A stretch of 11,298 bases of DNA from JAKBCQ01 sp021807585. Lineage in GTDB: Bacteria > Planctomycetota > Planctomycetia > Isosphaerales > Isosphaeraceae. This document shows, one piece after another, positions 7,855-11,298 of the stretch. The notes beneath the pieces were generated by a model. That model saw nothing but the letters and a program-made list of their open reading frames with translations, ran no database searches and was not told where the DNA came from. The DNA lies in assembly GCA_027325115.1 (NCBI GenBank), contig DAHWFG010000483.1:1-11298 (forward strand), given 5' to 3'. The number at the start of each line of letters is the position of its first letter. Within the stretch, counting starts at the first letter, position 1. The translations under genes were made by a program, and so were the position numbers.

Positions 7855-8097
7855 TCATCGCTCCCATACCATTCGCTCAAAAAGATCTGGAATTCCGTTG
7901 TAATCGTCGACTCGGCGAATTGCCGGCCGAATCGACCAAGGAATCGAGCGGACGATCGCTTCGACCGGAACGATCGTCACGATCGGCCGGCGCGATCGCC
8001 ACAACCCGCACGGTCGTCTGATGAACTCGCGTCGCTCCGCGAGCTCGCCGTTGTTTAAGATCGGGCCCGCGAGAGCTTCGGCTTGAATCGGCGACGA
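7855..8097 (-). pseudogene. Start-less open frame before devB, possible gene remnant
   Basis: This minus-strand frame is open for 80 codons between a TGA at 8100-8098 and a TGA at 7857-7855, and ends four bases before the devB ATG. Its residues look protein-like (for example AEALAGPILNNGELAERREF and RRPIVTIVPVEAIVRSIPW), unlike the Arg/Ser-rich products of the other frames. Hand counting gives GC of about 62, 49 and 66 percent at codon positions one, two and three, a normal coding pattern. There is no ATG; the first usable start is a TTG 49 codons from the end. An upstream ATG at 8134 is one base out of frame, so a frameshifted or decayed gene is possible. I do not recognise the family. A coincidental open frame is a real alternative. 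Confidence 0.3.
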
Positions 8098-8130
8098 TCA
8101 CGCGCCGATCATGATCGCCGTATCGCTTTT

Positions 8131-8172
8131 GCATTATAGATATACTTCAATTATTAATATAAAATTGTTTGG
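8131..8172. promoter_or_regulatory. AT-rich island, candidate divergent promoter
   Basis: A sharply AT-rich stretch lies within GC-rich sequence between the divergent devB and DUF1080 genes. On the minus strand it contains a perfect TATAAT at 8138-8133, but only a poor -35 match. On the plus strand TTGCAT at 8129-8134 and TATTAA at 8152-8157 are 17 bases apart. Placement and composition suggest promoters; the hexamer matches are weak and planctomycete promoters are poorly defined. Confidence 0.3.
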
Positions 8173-8277
8173 TTTCAGTCGCGCATTTCCTTTTCTCGAC
8201 GGGATGCGGCGGCGCGCTCGGCGAAGGTGTATGATCACGAATCGGGAGTCCGACGGGGACTCGGTCGAAGACGAATT

Positions 8278-8283
8278 AAGGGA
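8278..8283 (+). promoter_or_regulatory. Ribosome binding site selecting the DUF1080 start
   Basis: AAGGGA lies seven bases before ATG 8291 and picks this start over the in-frame upstream ATGs at 8111 and 8231. The choice agrees with the signal peptide, which begins at this Met. Confidence 0.6.
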
Positions 8284-8290
8284 ATCCAAC

Positions 8291-9136
8291 ATGATTCGGC
8301 GCAAGCATTTTTTGGCGGTCGGCGCGACGGCGATCGCGGCGACGACGGCGTTCGCGTGGACGTTGATCGCCGCGGACAAACCGAAGCTCGGATATACCGA
8401 CACGCCGTCTTATCCGGGATCGAAATGGCGGGTGCACGACGGCGAGCGGCCTCAGCCGAGGATCGTCGAGCCCGGCACGTGTAGCACGCAAGAAATGCCC
8501 GGTAAGCCTCCGCGAGACGCGGTCGTATTGTTCGACGGCAAGGATCTTTCGAGATGGCGCGGCGAAGGGGATCGACCCGCGGGTTGGCTTGTCGAAGGGG
8601 GCGCGACCGCGACGCCGGGCCACGGCAAGCCTGGAAGCGGGACGATCCTGACGCGCGACGAATTCGGCGATTGCCAGTTGCACGTCGAGTTCGCGACGCC
8701 GAATCCGCCGACGGGGAGCGATCAAGGTCGAGGCAACAGCGGGATCATGTTTTTTAATCGGTATGAAATTCAGGTGCTTGATAGTTATGAAAATCTGACG
8801 TATCCCGACGGCCACGCCGCGGCGATTTACGGTCAGTATCCGCCGCTTGTGAACGCTTCGCTTCCTCCCGGGAAGTGGCAAACGTACGACATCGTCTTCA
8901 CCGCGCCTCGGTTTAAATCCGACGGATCGGTCGAAAGCCCCGCGTTCGTGACGATGCTGCACAACGGCGTTCTGGTGCACAATCACACGCCGATTTTGGG
9001 CGCCGTGGCGTTCCGCGCACTCGGCAAATACGAACCGCACGGACCCAAAGGGCCGATCGCGCTCCAGGATCACGGCAACCCGGTTAAATATCGTAATATC
9101 TGGGTCCGTGAGATCAAAGGATACGATCAACCGTAA
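8291..9136 (+). CDS. Secreted DUF1080 (3-keto-disaccharide hydrolase family) protein
   Basis: From ATG 8291 this is 281 residues. A signal peptide is seen: Arg/Lys at 3-5, a hydrophobic stretch to about residue 27 and likely cleavage near AFA (20-22) or IAA (26-28), so the mature protein acts in the periplasm or outside. The DUF1080 domain (PF06439, concanavalin-like fold) spans about residues 76-275, with VLFDGKDLSRW at 79-89, RGNSGIMF at 147-154, YEIQVLDSYEN at 158-168 and PIALQDHGNPVKYRNIWVREI over about 255-275. Members studied elsewhere act on 3-keto sugars; many planctomycete members are uncharacterised. The preceding GYTDTPSYPGSKWRVHDG segment at 34-51 is of a type common in planctomycete DUF1080 proteins. 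It stands alone on its strand, with no sugar-oxidising partner in the window, so its substrate is unknown. Confidence 0.88.
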   Translation: MIRRKHFLAVGATAIAATTAFAWTLIAADKPKLGYTDTPSYPGSKWRVHDGERPQPRIVEPGTCSTQEMPGKPPRDAVVLFDGKDLSRWRGEGDRPAGWLVEGGATATPGHGKPGSGTILTRDEFGDCQLHVEFATPNPPTGSDQGRGNSGIMFFNRYEIQVLDSYENLTYPDGHAAAIYGQYPPLVNASLPPGKWQTYDIVFTAPRFKSDGSVESPAFVTMLHNGVLVHNHTPILGAVAFRALGKYEPHGPKGPIALQDHGNPVKYRNIWVREIKGYDQP

Positions 9137-9282
9137 TCGAACGCCGCCGAGTCGGGTCGGTTTCCGACCGGCGGATTCAATCCGAAGCGGGCGTTGATCA
9201 GCCCGGGCGCGATCGTGGAATGACAGACTTGCAGGAGAAGATCGCGCCCCGGCTTTACTCTCGCATAGATCGGTTGATAAAT
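9127..9282 (-). pseudogene. Start-less protein-like frame overlapping the DUF1080 gene end
   Basis: This minus-strand frame is open for 51 codons after a TGA at 9285-9283 and ends at a TGA at 9129-9127, inside the last codons of the opposite-strand DUF1080 gene. Its product looks like real protein (for example VKPGRDLLLQVCHSTIAPGL followed by INARFGLNPPVGN), and hand counting gives GC of about 63, 47 and 67 percent at codon positions one to three. It has no ATG or plausible ribosome site. The same frame stays open for 130 codons above the TGA, but that upper part looks non-coding. I do not recognise the family; it may be the tail of a decayed gene, a conserved element, or chance. Confidence 0.3.
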
Positions 9283-9766
9283 TCAATCTAAACAATAGCT
9301 TATTTGGTTGTGTATGATCGCGCGAACCGCGGCCGAGAGATCAACCCTTACGCCGGCTGAAACAGGTTTTGTAAGAATCAGCGACGGGATCGAATCGTTC
9401 CGCACGCACAATCCGCTCCGCTTACAATTGAGAATATTGATATTTTTTGTTCGAAACAGAGACGTCATTTTCCATTCGCACGCGATATGACCTAGCCGCG
9501 AGCGATTCGGAACACAATCGACCGCGAATCGGCGACGCCGAATGATCGATTTACTCTTGAAAATGCGCGGATTGAACGCGATTCGATTCGTCTCGTCCGC
9601 TTCATCGTTCAAAGGTCGATCGCGCGATTGGTATGAATCGAACGACGACGCGTCGGGCGCGATCGATCCAAACAATCCGGATTCGTACGGATATTTAAGT
9701 TCACATGATATTTTGGTTTATGACTCAGATCCATCGGATCACTTCGCCCGACGATCGAGCCGATTT
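9137..9766. other. Gene-poor region between DUF1080 and the SCO module
   Basis: These 630 bases hold no gene I can support as intact. Next to the DUF1080 gene there is a GC-rich hairpin and the start-less minus-strand frame. From about 9290 to 9766 the sequence is mixed in composition, with AT-rich patches near 9430-9460 and 9690-9720, and open frames on both strands give Arg- and Ser-rich products without recognisable motifs. GATCCATCGGATC at 9728-9740 is a small five-base-stem hairpin downstream of the minus-strand SCO module, but it lacks a T-run and is not called a terminator. No tRNA-like fold was recognised. Confidence 0.45.
9144..9174 (+). terminator. GC-rich hairpin after the DUF1080 gene
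   Basis: An inner stem GGTCGG (9155-9160) / CCGACC (9164-9169) with a TTT loop is flanked by CCGCCG (9144-9149) and CGGCGG (9169-9174), separated by a five-base bulge on the left arm. It sits eight bases after the stop codon of the DUF1080 gene. There is no following T-run, so it may be a weak or factor-aided terminator or a 3' end stabiliser. It also overlaps a start-less minus-strand frame, which could instead explain the sequence. Confidence 0.3.
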
Positions 9767-10015
9767 TCAAAGCTCGGGGAATGCGCCTCGGCGGGCTGCG
9801 CGAACAAAAAAGGCGATTCCCGTTCCCAACAGCAAGAACGGCATCGCCATCATGAACAGGATGCTCCAGAAGAACCCCTCGCGGGTGTGCGAACCGTCGC
9901 CGGCGGCCTCCGCGGTCGTCGCGATCGTCTCGGCGCAATTGGGGCACGCGTGCGCGACCTCGGCGATCAAAAGCACCGCGAAGATAACCATCAAAATCGG
10001 CATATATCGACGCAT
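9767..10015 (-). CDS. Small membrane protein with CPNC motif
   Basis: This is an 82-residue protein. A signal sequence or first helix spans about residues 5-20 and is followed at once by HACPNC with Cys24 and Cys27, so the CxxC pair would face the periplasm. A second helix at about 48-70 (GFFWSILFMMAMPFLLLGTG) is followed by a positive Ala/Arg tail, which suits a cytoplasmic C-terminus. AAGGG lies nine bases before ATG 10015. It starts 17 bases after the SCO1-DUF420 gene and is almost surely cotranscribed. The CxxC pair and context suggest a role in copper or thiol handling during cytochrome oxidase assembly, but this is inference; I know of no named family. The good ribosome site, composition and context support it as a real gene. 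Confidence 0.75.
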   Translation of the reverse strand: MRRYMPILMVIFAVLLIAEVAHACPNCAETIATTAEAAGDGSHTREGFFWSILFMMAMPFLLLGTGIAFFVRAARRGAFPEL

Positions 10016-10032
10016 AACAGCAAACCCTTAAA

Positions 10033-11127
10033 TTAGAGGGGCGTCGCCGACGCGCTGATCGGCATCTGATACAACATCCAGTAGACGACGACTCCGGTGA
10101 TCGAAACGTAAAGCCATATCGGGAATAAAACTTTGGTGATCCGTGCGTGTTCGACGAACCGTTTGCCGATCGCTCGCCGCAACGCGATGATCACGAGCGG
10201 AACGACCGCGATCGCGAGGATCGTGTGCGAAAGGAGGATCGACAAATACACCAGTCGAATCACACCCGCGCCGCGGAACGGCACGCTCCCTTTCACCTGA
10301 TAATGATACGCCAAATAACAGCCCAGGAATAGGGTGGAAGCCGCGACGCAAAGCGTCATCAGAGCCGCGTGGCCGCGGTAATAGCGGCGGCGGATCGCGC
10401 CCCAGCCCAGCAATAAGAGGATTCCGCATGTCGCGTTGAGGCCGGCGTTGAGCGTCGGCATCCACGACGCGTCGCGTTGGCGGGCGCGAACGACGAGCGA
10501 ATCGATCGCATCGGGATCGTCCGATTCGAACACGCCGATCACCTTATTCCCGCGATCGACGAGCGCGAGCCGCGCCGAGTGAGAGACCGCCTCGACCCCT
10601 TCGCGTCGATCACCGGGAGGAACGGGCTGAACCGGCAGTTTAAAGCGATTTTGGATCAGATCATACGTTTCCCTTTGAGGACCGGTGAGGAACATCCAGC
10701 GAGCCGAGTCGGCGTGGAATCGACGTGCGTAATCGGCAAGGATCTTCGGCGTGTCGAACTCGGGATCGACCGAGATGCTGACGATCTTCACCCCCGAGCC
10801 CGCTAGCCGAGGCTGAAGCTCGGCCAATTTGGACGAGATCTTGGGACACGAAAGCGGACAACGCGTGAAGATGAACGCCGCGATCCAAACGTTTCGCGTC
10901 AAATCGTCTTGCGTGACCCGTTTTCCCGCCTCGTTTTCAAATCGGAACGATTCCAACGCGAACGGATTCTCGGAAAGATCGGTCGCCGCTCGCGGCTTCG
11001 CCGCCGTCGGCGCCACGGCGCACAACATCGTCGACCCGACAAGGGTCGCTACGACGATCAAGATTCCGACGCGATACGTACCCTTCAAATTTATACCTAC
11101 ATGTTGAAGCAAGCATGCTAAGATCAT
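10033..11127 (-). CDS. SCO1/SenC-DUF420 fusion protein, cytochrome c oxidase assembly
   Basis: This 364-residue protein joins two oxidase-assembly domains. An anchor or signal helix at about residues 18-42 is followed by a SCO1/SenC thioredoxin-like domain at about 50-215, with the copper-binding CPLSC motif (Cys90, Cys94), SVDPEFDTP at 119-127 and the copper-ligand-type His183 in VSHSARLALVD. A membrane DUF420 domain (PF04238, CtaM/YozB-like) follows from about 223 to 352, with four helices and conserved-type residues Asn227, His253, Tyr274-His275, His301 and His327. SCO proteins deliver copper to the CuA site of oxidase subunit II; DUF420 proteins are linked to caa3/aa3 assembly. All key SCO residues are present. 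ATG 11127 lies in a perfect inverted repeat; a TTG at 11088, preceded by AGG, would still keep the signal helix and is a real alternative start. No oxidase subunits are in the window. Confidence 0.88.
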   Translation of the reverse strand: MILACLLQHVGINLKGTYRVGILIVVATLVGSTMLCAVAPTAAKPRAATDLSENPFALESFRFENEAGKRVTQDDLTRNVWIAAFIFTRCPLSCPKISSKLAELQPRLAGSGVKIVSISVDPEFDTPKILADYARRFHADSARWMFLTGPQRETYDLIQNRFKLPVQPVPPGDRREGVEAVSHSARLALVDRGNKVIGVFESDDPDAIDSLVVRARQRDASWMPTLNAGLNATCGILLLLGWGAIRRRYYRGHAALMTLCVAASTLFLGCYLAYHYQVKGSVPFRGAGVIRLVYLSILLSHTILAIAVVPLVIIALRRAIGKRFVEHARITKVLFPIWLYVSITGVVVYWMLYQMPISASATPL

Positions 11128-11145
11128 AAAATCTGATGATCTTAG
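11118..11145. promoter_or_regulatory. Perfect 10-bp inverted repeat over the SCO start codon
   Basis: CTAAGATCAT at 11118-11127 and ATGATCTTAG at 11136-11145 are exact reverse complements around an eight-base spacer. The apparent ATG of the SCO1-DUF420 gene (11127-11125) lies in one arm. In RNA this could fold into a hairpin that hides the start codon; in DNA it could be an operator. It lies in the 40-base gap after the stop codon of the upstream gene and lacks a T-run, so it is not a typical terminator. Confidence 0.5.
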
Positions 11146-11167
11146 ATCGACGACACCGACCGATCGG

Positions 11168-11298
11168 TCAGCGAACGACCGTCAACGCCGCGAGTCGACC
11201 CGGTTGCGCGGGAGCGGTCGCGGCGGATTCGTTGTTTTCAAGTCCGGGAAGGTCTTCGTCGGTGTAATGGAGCGCGACGTCGGGGGTGAGGCCGATGA
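11168..11298 (-). CDS. C-terminal end of an unidentified protein, cut by the window edge
   Basis: The last 42 codons of a minus-strand gene are open from the window edge (first full codon at 11296-11294) to a TGA at 11170-11168. The start GLTPDVALHYTDEDLPGLEN is protein-like and is followed by an Ala/Pro-rich tail. GxTPDV near the C-terminus resembles the end of S41-family C-terminal processing peptidases, but the match is short and unsure. It ends about 40 bases before the SCO1-DUF420 start and could be the upstream gene of the same operon. The other two frames on this strand contain stops. Confidence 0.5.
   Translation of the reverse strand, partial: IGLTPDVALHYTDEDLPGLENNESAATAPAQPGRLAALTVVR

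Larger units (their letters stand above)
7851..8290. other. Divergent intergenic region between devB and the DUF1080 gene
   Basis: This 440-base region separates two divergently transcribed genes and must carry the promoters of both the exporter operon and the DUF1080 gene. It has a GC-rich part with several CGATCG sites (7881-8110), an AT-rich island (about 8131-8172) and a second GC-rich part (8173-8290). No complete gene is convincing. The GC-rich part next to devB contains a start-less minus-strand frame, listed separately. Confidence 0.5.

Noticed and set aside
7877..8134. An 85-codon minus-strand frame starting at ATG 8134
   Set aside because: The product is dominated by Arg, Ser and Asp, typical of a non-coding frame through CGATCG-rich DNA. 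The frame one base over is more protein-like. No ribosome site precedes the ATG, and a TATAAT overlaps it.
8111..8290. N-terminal extension of the DUF1080 protein from ATG 8111 or 8231
   Set aside because: The extension crosses the AT-rich island and would bury the signal peptide inside the protein. AAGGGA before ATG 8291 gives a better start.
8276..9295. A 339-codon open frame on the minus strand opposite the DUF1080 gene
   Set aside because: It is antisense to a gene with clear domain motifs, signal peptide and ribosome site. Its product is Arg-rich and shows no recognisable motif, as expected for the shadow of a GC-rich coding frame.
9283..9675. A 130-codon open frame on the minus strand in the gene-poor gap
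   Set aside because: It would need a TTG start without a ribosome site, and the product has no clear helices, motifs or family features. It shares its frame with the protein-like segment below its TGA, which is noted separately, but is not itself convincing.
9542..10036. A 164-codon open frame on the plus strand
   Set aside because: Its second half is antisense to the CPNC small protein, which has a good ribosome site and operon context. The product is Asp/Arg/Ser-rich without motifs.
11158..11169. Perfect 12-base palindrome GACCGATCGGTC as an operator
   Set aside because: It overlaps the stop codon of the partial gene and is centred on one of the many CGATCG sites, so the general excess of that hexamer explains most of it.

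Overview
The window most likely comes from a planctomycete (phylum Planctomycetota). The two strongest clues are a DUF1559 pseudopilin-like protein with the H-X9-DG motif and a secreted DUF1080 (3-keto-disaccharide hydrolase) protein, both families greatly expanded in that phylum. No rRNA, tRNA, CRISPR array or insertion sequence was recognised. The hexamer CGATCG is strikingly frequent (about 65 copies by hand count, roughly 57 of them right of position 3330), reminiscent of the cyanobacterial HIP1 palindrome. Layout, left to right. (1) Positions 45-3234, plus strand, lower GC: a PIG-V-like membrane mannosyltransferase, a GT2 polyprenyl-phosphate sugar synthase and a DUF1559 protein. The first two form a plausible donor-maker/donor-user pair for glycosylation on the outer face of the inner membrane. 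(2) Positions 3330-7850, minus strand: a four-gene DevBCA-type tripartite exporter operon, transcribed in the order membrane fusion protein, permease 1, permease 2, ATPase. It has two different DevC-like permeases instead of the usual one. (3) Positions 7851-8290: a divergent intergenic region with an AT-rich island and, on the minus strand just before devB, a start-less open frame with protein-like composition. (4) Positions 8291-9136, plus strand: the secreted DUF1080 protein. (5) Positions 9137-9766: a gap with no convincing complete gene but a second start-less, protein-like frame on the minus strand. (6) Positions 9767-11127, minus strand: a SCO1-DUF420 fusion protein followed by a small CPNC membrane protein, probably a cytochrome oxidase assembly module. 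A perfect 10-bp inverted repeat lies over the apparent SCO start codon. (7) Positions 11168-11298: the C-terminal end of another minus-strand gene cut by the window edge. The most unusual points are the two-permease Dev exporter, the SCO1-DUF420 fusion with its CPNC partner, the CGATCG excess and the two start-less frames. Family assignments rest on motif recognition only, with no database search.
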